In this document: positions 8,562-17,857 of the stretch, in pieces
How the letters are laid out: each line of letters starts with the position of its first letter
Position numbering within the stretch: position 1 is the first letter of the stretch
Assembly (NCBI GenBank): GCA_003452935.1
Contig: DMMY01000011.1
Span: 169,136 to 233,135 of the forward strand
Length of the DNA: 64,000 nucleotides
Direction: 5' to 3'
Origin: Elusimicrobiota bacterium
GTDB lineage: Bacteria; Elusimicrobiota; Elusimicrobia; UBA1565; UBA9628
Position numbers and translations under genes: made by a program
The notes under the pieces: model-generated
What the model was told of the DNA's origin: nothing
What the model saw: the letters and a program-made list of their open reading frames with translations, nothing else
Databases searched by the model: none

Positions 8562-9791
8562 ATGACCGAACCCGCGGAAATGGACATACTGATCATCGAC
8601 GACGACGCCTCGGTGGGCAAGACGCTGCTGGGCATACTGCGCAAAGCCGGCTACAAAGTCGCCTGGGTCGCTACCGGCCAAGAAGCCCTCAGCCTGGCGC
8701 AAAAAACCCAGCCCGGATCTTTTTTTTCCGTCCTGCTTATCGACATACGCCTGCCGGATATAGACGGCGTGAAGCTGCTTGCCGCCATCAAAGAAATCCA
8801 TCCTGACATCGGCGCGATCATGATGACAGGCCACGTGGACGTCAACGCCGCGGCCGGGGCTCTCAATGAAGGGGCCTTTGCCTATATCCAGAAACCCTAC
8901 AACATCAACGAAGTCAAGGCAACGATAGAGAAACTGCAGGACAAGCAACGGCTGATCCGCGAGAACCGGGTTCTCGTGGAAAGACTGCAGAAAATGAACG
9001 CGGAACTGGAGACCAAGGTTCAAGAGCGGACCCAGGCCCTGCAAAACGCCTATCTGGAATTACTCAAGACCGTCAAAAAACTCAAGGAATTGGACGCCGC
9101 CAAATCCCGCTTCGTCTTGATGGTATCCCACGAATTGAGGACGCCGCTGGCCGCGATCCTGGGATTTACGGAAACCCTCATAAACAAATTCGACAAGCTC
9201 AATAGAGACGCCGTATTCCATTGCTTGAGAATCATCGAGAAGGAAGGCAACCGCCTGGCCCGATTGATCAAGGAAGTGCTGGACCTATCCCGGCTCCAAG
9301 AGGCGGAGATCAAGCTGCAATATCAGGCTTTCGATCTGCAGGAAATGGCGGATGCCATCCTGAGCCAATTGAAGGACATGCGGCCGGACGTGAATTTCGT
9401 CCTGCGTCTAGACGCCCAGGCGCGCTCCATTTGCTCCGACCGGGATCAGGTCCATCAAGTGTTCCTCCACCTCCTAAGCAACGCCGCGAAATATTCCCCC
9501 GGCCAGGGCGAGGTCGTCCTGGCCGCCCAGAGGGTGGACGGCAGCGTGGAAATCAGCGTCTCTGATTCCGGACCCGGCATCGCCGAGCCGGACCAAGAGA
9601 AAATTTTCGAGCCGTTCTACCGGACCCCGGATGAAGTCAACATGCGCAGCCCTGGCACCGGCTTGGGGCTGACGATAACCCGCGCCATCCTGCATGCCCT
9701 GGGAGGGCGCATCTCGTTGGAAAGCCAGTTTGGAAAAGGAAGCACCTTCAAGGTTCTTCTTCCCGATGGAAATAACAAGAGGAGCGAATAA
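8562..9791 (+). CDS. Hybrid receiver-histidine kinase (REC, coiled coil, HisKA, HATPase), cytoplasmic
   Basis: 409 aa counted from ATG 8562, whose N-terminus (MTEPAEMDILIIDDD) matches that of the upstream paralogue (MTETTKMNILIVEDD); an in-frame upstream start at 8508 would overlap the previous gene and is unlikely. REC about 7-120 with acceptor D61, coiled coil 125-185, HisKA with H190 (MVSHELRTPLAA), then HATPase with LLSNAAKYSPG, DSGPGI and GTGLGLTITRAI. There are no membrane segments. A kinase with an N-terminal receiver can be switched by an upstream kinase, here plausibly the one at 5721-7247, making this a relay node. The next gene is a single receiver starting 4 bp downstream. Confidence 0.92.
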   Translation: MTEPAEMDILIIDDDASVGKTLLGILRKAGYKVAWVATGQEALSLAQKTQPGSFFSVLLIDIRLPDIDGVKLLAAIKEIHPDIGAIMMTGHVDVNAAAGALNEGAFAYIQKPYNINEVKATIEKLQDKQRLIRENRVLVERLQKMNAELETKVQERTQALQNAYLELLKTVKKLKELDAAKSRFVLMVSHELRTPLAAILGFTETLINKFDKLNRDAVFHCLRIIEKEGNRLARLIKEVLDLSRLQEAEIKLQYQAFDLQEMADAILSQLKDMRPDVNFVLRLDAQARSICSDRDQVHQVFLHLLSNAAKYSPGQGEVVLAAQRVDGSVEISVSDSGPGIAEPDQEKIFEPFYRTPDEVNMRSPGTGLGLTITRAILHALGGRISLESQFGKGSTFKVLLPDGNNKRSE

Positions 9792-9795
9792 TCCC

Positions 9796-10173
9796 ATGCC
9801 CAAGGCCAAGATTCTCGTTGTGGACGACGAAGCGGCTCTCAGAGAACTCCTGACGGTCAATCTGGAAATGGACGGTTTCGAGGTGGTCAAGGCTTGCGAC
9901 GGCACGGACGGCGTCCAGCAATCATTGTCGCAGAAGCCGCACATGCTGATTCTGGATCTCAACATGCCCGGCATGGACGGTTTCGAGGTATGCCGGCGTC
10001 TCAAGTCCGACCCGCAAACGCGATCCATCCCGATCCTGGTGCTCTCCGCCTACAGCCAGCCGGAGATAAAAAAACGCGCCTTTGACCTGGGAGCCACGGC
10101 CTATATGGAAAAGCCCGCCAACCTCGTGGAATTATCCAACGAGGTGCATCGCATTCTAAACATCCCCGCTTGA
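9796..10173 (+). CDS. CheY-like single-domain response regulator
   Basis: 125 aa, one receiver domain: acidic pair D10/D11 (VVDDE), acceptor D54 (LDLNMPGMDG), a conserved S/T position in VLSAYS and the KP pair near 105. ATG 9796 follows GAGCGAATAATCCC; a longer in-frame start at 9694 lies inside the kinase gene and is rejected. It closes the receptor/phosphorelay cluster. No output domain is fused, so the effect must pass through protein-protein contact or an unlinked protein. The ORPs end here; the facing gene's stop is only 31 bp away, and the 31 bp hold just a weak hairpin (GGCCT/AGGCC). Confidence 0.88.
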   Translation: MPKAKILVVDDEAALRELLTVNLEMDGFEVVKACDGTDGVQQSLSQKPHMLILDLNMPGMDGFEVCRRLKSDPQTRSIPILVLSAYSQPEIKKRAFDLGATAYMEKPANLVELSNEVHRILNIPA

Positions 10174-10204
10174 CGGCCTACCCGCAGGCCCGCCGCCGCT
10201 TCAA

Positions 10205-12331
10205 TCAGGGGATCGAGAGCCGGCCGTCGGCCAAGGTCAGTCCCGGCGCCTCTATAACAAAAGGCGTCTCCGGAAACGGCTCAAAGGGATGCATGTAACG
10301 GCGCATGGAGCCAACCCAGGATATGGGCAGGGGCGTGGCTCCCAGCCTGACGCCCAAAAGCTCCAGGCTCAGCCCGGCCGGAGCCTTGAGAATTCGAGCT
10401 CCCAGCTCCGCGGAAACGGACAGCCGTCTCCACTGCCCGCGCAGCTTCAGGGTCCGATCCAACTCGACCGTGGAAAGACTCAAGCCCCGCAGGCGCGCCT
10501 CCAGAAAGGCCCGCAACGCGTCGGCGTCGACCTGCAAGGACCGCAGCCTCAATTTTTCCAGGCCAAGAAAGCGCACGTCGATCCAGTTGTCGGACCCCGT
10601 CTCATACATCGGCACCAGGCGCAGCCCTTCGAGTTCGATCTGGACTCCGGTCATGCGCAGACCGCGCAACGTCACCTCGCCGGCCGAGACCCGGGCCGAG
10701 CGATAGACCCCTTGCTCGGAATTCCAATCGCCCAGATCGATGCGCAAGTCCGCGGCCTCAAAAGGCCCGGCGGCATATGCTTGATATTGAAACTTGCGGC
10801 CCTTGAACGGCGCCAGCACGGGCCGTTTCTGTTGGTAAAGGACGGCGGATGAACCGTCGGGCAGGGGCCAGCGCCCGACCTCCGCATAAGCCCTCGCGAA
10901 CCACCCCGAGGGGTCCGTGATCGCTTGTGCCGCCTCAGGCAGGCCCCCGATGACGCCTTCGGGCCCCAATCGCCCGTCCTTGAGCACCACGAACTGCGCG
11001 AACTCGCAAAGCCGGCTGTTGACTCCGCGTATGCGCACGCGCGAAAGCTCGAGGAGCTTGGCCATCCAAGTGAAGTTCGGGCCATTGAACCGGGTGTCAT
11101 TAGCCACCAAGGTGAGGTTGGCGACAGGGCGGCTCGGATCGCTGCGCTTTTGCGCCTCAAGGAGGATATCGGCGATGCGCCAGTCCTCCCGGACAGGAGG
11201 CTGGCTGGGGAAAAAACTCATAGCGCGCAAGGGCATGGGCACGCGCAGCGGCAGGATCCAGCCCGCCGTGAAATTGGCCAGGCTGAAGAGCTGGATGGCG
11301 GCCAGCCCCCAGATGACGGCCCTTGGCCAGGCTCCCATGCCCGCGGCCACCAAGGCCGGCAGGCCCGGCAAAAGAAAGCGCATTTGACGGTTGGGAACGA
11401 TTGTCCAGAACACGTAGGAAGTGACGAACCAAGCCACCAGCAGCCAGCCCCGTTGCCAGTCGCGGCGAAACTGCGGGACGCATATCCCAATAAGGGACAA
11501 AATCATCACCAAAGGCCCGAGACCATCGAGCATCTCCCCCGGATAGGTCAGCAGCGCTTCGGATCGCCAAAAAGGAACGGCGAAATCGGCGGAGGCCTGA
11601 AAGAGCCTCGGGATGAGCATGGGCCAATGCACCCAATACCAGGGGCCGAGCAAGGCCAGGGTCAGAGCGCCGCAAGCCATAACCTGGAGGCGGGAGGCCG
11701 GTCGGCCCATGGCCTTGACCGCCATGTAAGCGGCAGGCAAGAGGTAGCTGAAAAAGCTCCACTTGTGCAGCATGCCGACGGCGAAAAGCACCCCGAAGGC
11801 CAGGCTGCCGCCCCATTTTTTGAACTCGTCGCTGTTCAGCAAAGCCCAGTAGGCCGCCGCTGTCCAAGCCGTCATGGCCAAGTCGATAAGCTGCGTATGC
11901 ATCATGTCCTGGACCGCCGGCGAACCGGCAAAGAGCACGACGCAGAGAAGCGCCGTCTCATCGGGACGAAACTGCCACGCCAAGGCGAACAGAGACACAC
12001 AGAGGACCGCCAAATAGAACCAATTGAGCCAAAGAGCGGCGTTGGCGGGGTTCGAAGTCGAATAAGCGTGGCGCAACAGGAGGTGATAGAAAGGAGGAAA
12101 AGGCGGCATGCCCGACTTGGGCGCCAGGTGCATGACATCCGACCAGCGTCCCTGCGTTATGGCCTGGCTATAGTCCAGGGCGATGTCGAGATGGATGGCT
12201 TGATCCCAGGCCGGCGGGCGGCTCTCGACGCGCAAGTAAGCGCCCAGGGAAAGGGCTTGCCAAGCGAGGAAAAGCGCCAAGCCGAGGAGACTCAGCGCCA
12301 GTACGCGAGGGCTCGGCCGCGCCTCCTCCAT
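10205..12331 (-). CDS. GT-C membrane glycosyltransferase fused to an LmeA/DUF2993-like domain
   Basis: 708 aa. Residues 1 to about 420 form a polytopic GT39-like region. After TM1 comes an acidic loop (SRPPAWDQAIHLDIALDY), then about ten more hydrophobic segments. The C-terminal part (about 500-708) is soluble and rich in short beta strands with the pattern of LmeA-type DUF2993 domains: VTLRGLRMTGVQIELEGL, an LRLRSLQVDADALRAFLEAR block and a terminal VIEAPGLTLADGRLSIP. DUF2993 domains bind phospholipid and LmeA assists mannan maturation in actinobacteria. The fusion suggests a glycosyltransferase that holds its lipid-linked substrate. The GT-C assignment is fairly secure; the LmeA assignment is by pattern and less certain. 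Divergent from the sugar-nucleotide operon with a 46-bp shared promoter region. Confidence 0.75.
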   Translation of the reverse strand: MEEARPSPRVLALSLLGLALFLAWQALSLGAYLRVESRPPAWDQAIHLDIALDYSQAITQGRWSDVMHLAPKSGMPPFPPFYHLLLRHAYSTSNPANAALWLNWFYLAVLCVSLFALAWQFRPDETALLCVVLFAGSPAVQDMMHTQLIDLAMTAWTAAAYWALLNSDEFKKWGGSLAFGVLFAVGMLHKWSFFSYLLPAAYMAVKAMGRPASRLQVMACGALTLALLGPWYWVHWPMLIPRLFQASADFAVPFWRSEALLTYPGEMLDGLGPLVMILSLIGICVPQFRRDWQRGWLLVAWFVTSYVFWTIVPNRQMRFLLPGLPALVAAGMGAWPRAVIWGLAAIQLFSLANFTAGWILPLRVPMPLRAMSFFPSQPPVREDWRIADILLEAQKRSDPSRPVANLTLVANDTRFNGPNFTWMAKLLELSRVRIRGVNSRLCEFAQFVVLKDGRLGPEGVIGGLPEAAQAITDPSGWFARAYAEVGRWPLPDGSSAVLYQQKRPVLAPFKGRKFQYQAYAAGPFEAADLRIDLGDWNSEQGVYRSARVSAGEVTLRGLRMTGVQIELEGLRLVPMYETGSDNWIDVRFLGLEKLRLRSLQVDADALRAFLEARLRGLSLSTVELDRTLKLRGQWRRLSVSAELGARILKAPAGLSLELLGVRLGATPLPISWVGSMRRYMHPFEPFPETPFVIEAPGLTLADGRLSIP

Positions 12332-12360
12332 AGGACACTAGTATATATTTTTTGTACAAT
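12332..12360 (+). promoter_or_regulatory. Divergent promoter region between GT-C fusion and sugar-nucleotide operon
   Basis: Rightward: AGGACA (12332-12337), 17 nt, TACAAT (12355-12360), giving a start about 10 nt before ATG 12378. Leftward: TATACT occupies 12340-12345 on the minus strand with only 8 nt before the ATG at 12331, so that transcript would start within 0-3 nt of the start codon. The two -10 elements lie within the same 29-bp AT-rich patch, so the polymerases would compete. Confidence 0.5.
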
Positions 12361-12377
12361 TCGCGAATCCCAAGACC

Positions 12378-13436
12378 ATGATAGCTCTGATCCTGATCGG
12401 CGGCGTAGGCAGTCGGCTGCGTCCATTTACATGCGATTTTCCAAAGCCTCTTCTGCCCGTGGTCAACCGCCCATTCCTGGAGTACCAGTTCGACGTGCTC
12501 AAGTCGCACGGGGTGCGCGAGGTCCTGCTTTGCACCGCGTACAAGCCCGATATATTCCACCGCATGCTGGGCGACGGCAGACGCCTCGGGATGCGCCTGC
12601 GCTACATTCACGAAACCCGTCCCCTGGGGACCGGAGGCGCGGTCAAGAACGCCCAGAAATACCTGCGCTCGACCGTCCTGATCTTGAACGGCGACGTGCT
12701 TCATACCCTGGACGTGAGCGCTTTTTTACGGTTTCATCGCGCCAAGCGCGCCGAGGCCTCGATCGCTCTGACCCGCGTCAAGGACCCCACCCTCTACGGA
12801 CTTGTAGAGACCGACGAGGGCGGACGCATCCGCAAGTTCCTCGAGAAGCCCTCCTGGGACGAGATCGTCACCAACACGATAAACGCCGGCGCCTACCTCT
12901 TCGAGCCCCGGGTCCTGGAGCGCGTTCCGCCGAAGATCCATTATTCCCTGGAGCGCGCGCTGTTTCCGCACATGCTCGAGGAAGAAGCCCGTCTTTTCGG
13001 CTACGTCTCCGGCGGCTATTGGATAGATATCGGCACGCTGGAAAAATACCTGCAAGTCCACCTCGACATACTCGGAGGCGCCGCCTCCTTCAAGCTGAGC
13101 TCCGCGCGCCGGGGCCTTTACCTCGGCCGAGGGGTTCGTCTGGGCCGGGATTTAACCTTTTCCGAAGAGCCGGGAAAACTCGTCCTCGGCGACCGCACCC
13201 GGGTGGGAGACTTCGCGCGTTTTTCCCGCCATGTCTGCGTGGGTCCGCGCTGCGAGATCGGAAAAGGAGCGGTCCTGGAGGACTGCGTCGTTCTGCCCGA
13301 TTCGCTCGTCGGCGACGGCGCGGTCTTGAGGCGCTGCGTCGTGGGCCCCGGCTGCCGCATCGGGGCCCACGCGGTTCTCTCACCGGGAACGGCCCTGGCC
13401 GGAGGCTCGAAACTTCGGCCCTATAGCCAATTATGA
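12378..13436 (+). CDS. Sugar-phosphate nucleotidyltransferase (mannose-1-P guanylyltransferase-like)
   Basis: 352 aa. Makes an NDP-sugar from sugar-1-phosphate and NTP in the cytoplasm. N-terminal Rossmann-like catalytic domain with a nucleotide loop (LIGGVGSRLRPFT, a variant of GG-x-GTRLRPLT), the lysine of FPKPLLPV, metal-binding D in LNGDVL, and EKPSWDE. The C-terminal portion (about 240-352) is a left-handed beta-helix of hexapeptide-like repeats (VGPRCEIGKGAVLEDCVVLPD). Its stop overlaps a possible ATG of the phosphohexomutase gene, and a second nucleotidyltransferase follows. Together they look like a GDP-mannose- or similar hexose-activating operon feeding the GT-C enzymes. Exact sugar and nucleotide are not determinable from sequence alone. 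Confidence 0.85.
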   Translation: MIALILIGGVGSRLRPFTCDFPKPLLPVVNRPFLEYQFDVLKSHGVREVLLCTAYKPDIFHRMLGDGRRLGMRLRYIHETRPLGTGGAVKNAQKYLRSTVLILNGDVLHTLDVSAFLRFHRAKRAEASIALTRVKDPTLYGLVETDEGGRIRKFLEKPSWDEIVTNTINAGAYLFEPRVLERVPPKIHYSLERALFPHMLEEEARLFGYVSGGYWIDIGTLEKYLQVHLDILGGAASFKLSSARRGLYLGRGVRLGRDLTFSEEPGKLVLGDRTRVGDFARFSRHVCVGPRCEIGKGAVLEDCVVLPDSLVGDGAVLRRCVVGPGCRIGAHAVLSPGTALAGGSKLRPYSQL

Positions 13437-13456
13437 CCCCATCTGCGGGAGGAAAC

Positions 13457-14872
13457 ATGGACATCAAATTCGGCACAGACGGCTGGCGGGGAGTCATGGC
13501 GCGGGATTTCACGTTCGAAAACGTGCGCCGGGTGGCCCAGGCTATCGCCGACTATCTCCGCGATGAGATCCTCAAGTCGCCCAACCGCAAGGACTGTCCC
13601 TGGGCCGGCCCCGTGGTGATCGGCTATGACCGCCGCTTTCAATCCGACACCTTCGCGCGCGAGATCGCCAAGGTCCTGCACGGCAACAAGCTCAACGCCT
13701 TGCTGCTCTCTCAATGCCTGCCCACGCCCGCGGTCAGCCTCATGACGCACCGCACCAAAGGCCTCGGCGTCGTGGTCACGGCCAGCCACAACCCCCCTTC
13801 CTACAACGGCATCAAGATCAAATACTCCGGACGGGCGGCCACGGAAACGATGACCCAAGCCATCGAGGCCTGCCTCGACCGCTCCCAGCCCACCCGCAGC
13901 ACCGACATCAAGGAGAAATCCGGCCTGGAGCCCTACTTGCAGTATCTGCGCAGCAAGGCCAATATCGCGGCCATCCGGGGACGTCTCAAGAAGCCGGCGG
14001 TAGTGGACTACCTCTATGGCTCCGCAACCGGATTGCTCGAGGCCGCGCTCCCCGGCCAGCGCCTGATCTCTCTCCACTCGGAGCACGACCCGCTTTTCGG
14101 GGGGCTCAACCCCGAACCCGTCGCGGAAAACCTCAAAGCGCTCTCACAGCGGGTCAAAGCTGAGCGGGCCGTCATCGGCATCGCCCTGGACGGGGACGGA
14201 GACCGCGTGGGAGTAGTCGACGAGAACGGAGACTACCTCACCCCTTGCCAGATATTTCCCATGATCGTCCGCTACCTGGTGGAGCACAAGAAGCTCAAGG
14301 GCAAAATCGTGCAGTCCGTGTCTCTCGGCTACGTCTCGGCGCGCATCGCCCAAGCCTGCGGCCTGCCGTTCGAGGAAATCCCGGTGGGGTTCAAGCACGT
14401 GGCCGAACGCTTGGCGGCCGGCGAAGCGGTCATAGGCGGCGAGGAATCGGGCGGCTACGCCTGGAAGGGCTCGATTCCGGAGCGCGACGGCCTGATGAGC
14501 GCCCTCCTGCTGCTGGAAATGGTGGCGGTCACGGGCCGCAGCCCGGGCCAGCTTTGGAAAGAGCTGGAAGCCAAGTACGGGGCCTCCCATTTTCGCCGTT
14601 TGGATTTCCGGCTGCACAAGCCGGTGGGCGACAAGGCGGCTTTCGCCGCCAAGCTGGTCAAGAAGCTGCCCAAGAAGATTCTGGGGTCGGAAATCAAGGA
14701 GCTCGTCCAAATAGACGGCCTCAAGATCATCCTAGCCGAAGGACATTGGCTCCTCATGCGCCCCTCGGGGACAGAACCCCTCATGCGCGTCTACGGCGAG
14801 ACCGATACGGCCAAGCGTACCGGCGAGCTTCTGGACTTGGCCAAGAAATGGGTGGCCCCGAACCTGGCCTGA
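13457..14872 (+). CDS. Phosphoglucomutase/phosphomannomutase
   Basis: 471 aa, alpha-D-phosphohexomutase superfamily: interconverts hexose-6-phosphate and hexose-1-phosphate. All four active-site loops are visible: phosphoserine loop TASHNPPSYNG, metal loop DGDGDRVG, sugar loop GGEESGGY and phosphate-binding loop RPSGTEPLMRVYGE. Start ATG 13457 is chosen because GGGAGGAA lies 4-5 nt upstream and MDIKFGTDGWRG is the canonical N-terminus; the upstream ATG at 13433 adds eight unconserved residues. Flanked by two nucleotidyltransferases in one operon with only 1 bp to the next, consistent with supplying the sugar-1-phosphate they consume. Confidence 0.93.
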   Translation: MDIKFGTDGWRGVMARDFTFENVRRVAQAIADYLRDEILKSPNRKDCPWAGPVVIGYDRRFQSDTFAREIAKVLHGNKLNALLLSQCLPTPAVSLMTHRTKGLGVVVTASHNPPSYNGIKIKYSGRAATETMTQAIEACLDRSQPTRSTDIKEKSGLEPYLQYLRSKANIAAIRGRLKKPAVVDYLYGSATGLLEAALPGQRLISLHSEHDPLFGGLNPEPVAENLKALSQRVKAERAVIGIALDGDGDRVGVVDENGDYLTPCQIFPMIVRYLVEHKKLKGKIVQSVSLGYVSARIAQACGLPFEEIPVGFKHVAERLAAGEAVIGGEESGGYAWKGSIPERDGLMSALLLLEMVAVTGRSPGQLWKELEAKYGASHFRRLDFRLHKPVGDKAAFAAKLVKKLPKKILGSEIKELVQIDGLKIILAEGHWLLMRPSGTEPLMRVYGETDTAKRTGELLDLAKKWVAPNLA

Positions 14873-14873
14873 C

Positions 14874-15911
14874 ATGATACGCGCCATCGTTCTGGCCGCC
14901 GGAGCCGGCACCAGGCTGCGGCCGCTGACCTACGAAACGCCCAAGCCCATGGTGCCCGTGGTCAATCGTCCCGTGATTCACCACGTGCTCGACAACCTCC
15001 TGCGCCATGGCATCAAGGAGGTCGCGGTCAACCTCTTCGCCCATGCCGACCAGATTCGCGGCTATTGCGGCGACGGCTCGCGCTGGAGCCTGAAGATCAG
15101 CTACTCCATGGAACCCAAGCTGCTGGGCACGGCGGGGGCGGTCAAGAAAGTGGAGGGCTTTCTGCGCGACGGTCCCTTCTTCGTCATGTCGGGTGATGGC
15201 CTCTCCGACATTGATCTGACCTCCATGCTGGCTTTTCATCGCCGGCGCCGCTCACTGGCCACCATGGCGGTCAAGGCCATAGACGCCCGTTTCGAATACG
15301 GAGTGACCCTTGCCGACCCCTCCGGCCGCATCCGGGGCTTCAAGGAGAAGCCCAGTTGGGGGGATGTCTTCTCCAACAAGGTCAACACCGGCATCTACCT
15401 CTTCGAGCCCGAGATACTTCGCTACATCCCGCGCCATGCGGTCTACGATTTCGGCCACGAACTCTGGCCGAAGCTTCTCAAACTGCGCAAGCCCATCTAT
15501 GCCTATGAGTGCCGCGACTATTGGACCGATGTGGGCAACCTCTCCGAATACCGGCGCAGCCAGATGGACTGCTTGGACCGCAAGCTGCGCATCAACATCC
15601 CCGGAACCGAGGCGCGCAAGGGCGTCTGGATCGAGGGCGGCAGCAGCATCGCCCCCAAGGCCGTGCTGCGCTCCCCTTGTCTCATCGGCAAGGGCTGCCA
15701 CATCGAGGCCGGAGCCCAGATCGGCCCCTACACCGTGGTCGGAGACCGGGCCGTCATATCCGCGCAAGCCAACCTTAAGAACTGCATCCTTTTCGACAAC
15801 GTCACCGTAGGCAAGCAGGTGCATCTCGACAACTGCATCATCGGCGCCAACGGCCACGTCAAGGAGAACATCGCGGTCTACGAGGCCGCGGTGCTCAGCA
15901 TCCGCGAATAG
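14874..15911 (+). CDS. NDP-sugar pyrophosphorylase (mannose-1-P guanylyltransferase-like), second copy
   Basis: 345 aa. Classical catalytic N-terminus: LAAGAGTRLRPLTYETPKPM with the catalytic R and K, metal D in MSGDGLSDID, then EKPSWGD and the DYWTDVG motif shared with bacterial GDP-mannose pyrophosphorylases. The C-terminal left-handed beta-helix holds hexapeptide repeats. It is more canonical than the copy at 12378-13436, which lies on the other side of the phosphomutase. Two paralogues in one operon may activate different sugars. A promoter for the next gene (metK) starts 16 bp downstream. Confidence 0.88.
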   Translation: MIRAIVLAAGAGTRLRPLTYETPKPMVPVVNRPVIHHVLDNLLRHGIKEVAVNLFAHADQIRGYCGDGSRWSLKISYSMEPKLLGTAGAVKKVEGFLRDGPFFVMSGDGLSDIDLTSMLAFHRRRRSLATMAVKAIDARFEYGVTLADPSGRIRGFKEKPSWGDVFSNKVNTGIYLFEPEILRYIPRHAVYDFGHELWPKLLKLRKPIYAYECRDYWTDVGNLSEYRRSQMDCLDRKLRINIPGTEARKGVWIEGGSSIAPKAVLRSPCLIGKGCHIEAGAQIGPYTVVGDRAVISAQANLKNCILFDNVTVGKQVHLDNCIIGANGHVKENIAVYEAAVLSIRE

Positions 15912-15926
15912 GCCCTCCTTCGCCTG

Positions 15927-15956
15927 TTGAGAAAATAAAAGGAAATTTCCTATTAT
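15927..15956 (+). promoter_or_regulatory. Putative metK promoter
   Basis: TTGAGA (15927-15932), 18-nt A-rich spacer, TATTAT (15951-15956), embedded in an AT-rich patch inside an otherwise GC-rich region. Predicted start is near 15963, giving a leader of about 120 nt before metK. Confidence 0.6.
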
Positions 15957-16031
15957 ATATGCCTGACGCCGTTGACTAAGACATCCGCCTCTTCAACTTT
16001 AAGGTCAGGGGCCTACGGCCAGAAACCATCA

Positions 16032-16073
16032 CGGTTTACAAAGCGGCGGTTTCGGATCTCCGCGAGTTAACCG
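16032..16073 (+). promoter_or_regulatory. Stem-loop in the metK leader
   Basis: CGGTT (16032-16036) can pair with AACCG (16069-16073), enclosing GCGG/CCGC (16043-16046 with 16060-16063). The element ends 1-2 nt before the strong ribosome site AGGAGG (16075-16080) of metK, so it could occlude or expose the site. I checked the leader by eye against SAM-I and SAH aptamer consensus and found no match. It may be a new or divergent SAM-responsive leader, or simply a hairpin. Confidence 0.35.
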
Positions 16074-16084
16074 CAGGAGGAATC

Positions 16085-17299
<1,215 letters not shown>

Positions 17300-17306
17300 G
17301 TCCGGC

Positions 17307-17738
17307 ATGTCGGGCTCGCGGACGCTGCGGCGTCTAGCTTGGGTTTGCTGCGCCTTGGTTCTGGCGTTGGCGATTTACAGGACTTGGCGCAGCCAGAGGC
17401 TTCTGCGTACGGAACTTCCGCCACCCCTGCCAGTCTCCGGCCAGATATCCCTCCAGATTCCGGCTGCGCCCAAGGTCTTGGGCGGCTCGGCGATCGACGA
17501 ACCAGTCAAGCCGCCGGCCGCCTACAGCAACGAAGACCTGTACCGGGATTTAGAGAAAGAAAAGGCCCGTATGGGCATCCAAGCCGTGGTTGCGCCCTCG
17601 CCCCTGAGCCGCCGCCTGGCGGCCGCAGCTCGGGCCGCATCAGAATCTGGAGGCTCCGCGCAGCGCCTCTACGCCACCCCCGCGCCCGTATCCCTATCAG
17701 GCTCGACGCCCGCGCTATTGGCTCCAGCCCGCAAATGA
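17307..17738 (+). CDS. Small membrane-anchored protein of unknown function
   Basis: 143 aa beginning 7 bp after metK. One hydrophobic segment (about 9-26) near the N-terminus suggests an inner-membrane anchor with an extracytoplasmic tail rich in proline, alanine and serine. No conserved motif is recognised. Probably co-transcribed with metK. The composition is low-complexity, so it could be an over-prediction; the only support is the close spacing and absence of a competing frame. A terminal-repeat element begins 20 bp after its stop. Confidence 0.45.
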   Translation: MSGSRTLRRLAWVCCALVLALAIYRTWRSQRLLRTELPPPLPVSGQISLQIPAAPKVLGGSAIDEPVKPPAAYSNEDLYRDLEKEKARMGIQAVVAPSPLSRRLAAAARAASESGGSAQRLYATPAPVSLSGSTPALLAPARK

Positions 17739-17757
17739 CCAAGCGTGGCTGGGGGCT

Positions 17758-17855
17758 GGTGACAGACGTGAACTTCGTGAACTTTAAAAACTTGTGTTCA
17801 TGTGCTTTTAGACGGCACGACCCGGAATAAGTTCCGCAAGTTCACGTCTGGCACC
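17758..17855. repeat. 98-bp MITE/REP-pair with inverted ends matching the transposase element
   Basis: The left end (17758-17786, GGTGACAGACGTGAACTTCG...) and right end (17825-17855, ...GTTCACGTCTGGCACC) are inverted copies of each other. The right 31 bp (17825-17855) are identical, base for base, to the right end of the transposase element at 28187-28217. The core between them has no coding capacity. This is the layout of a non-autonomous element mobilised in trans by a Y1 transposase. It ends 2 bp past the stop codon of the zinc-ribbon gene at 17858. Confidence 0.8.
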
Positions 17856-17857
17856 AT

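Noticed and set aside
10925..13426. Very long open frame on the plus strand across the GT-C fusion and the nucleotidyltransferase
   Set aside because: It runs antisense through one real gene and out of frame through another; its composition is that of a shadow of GC-rich coding DNA.
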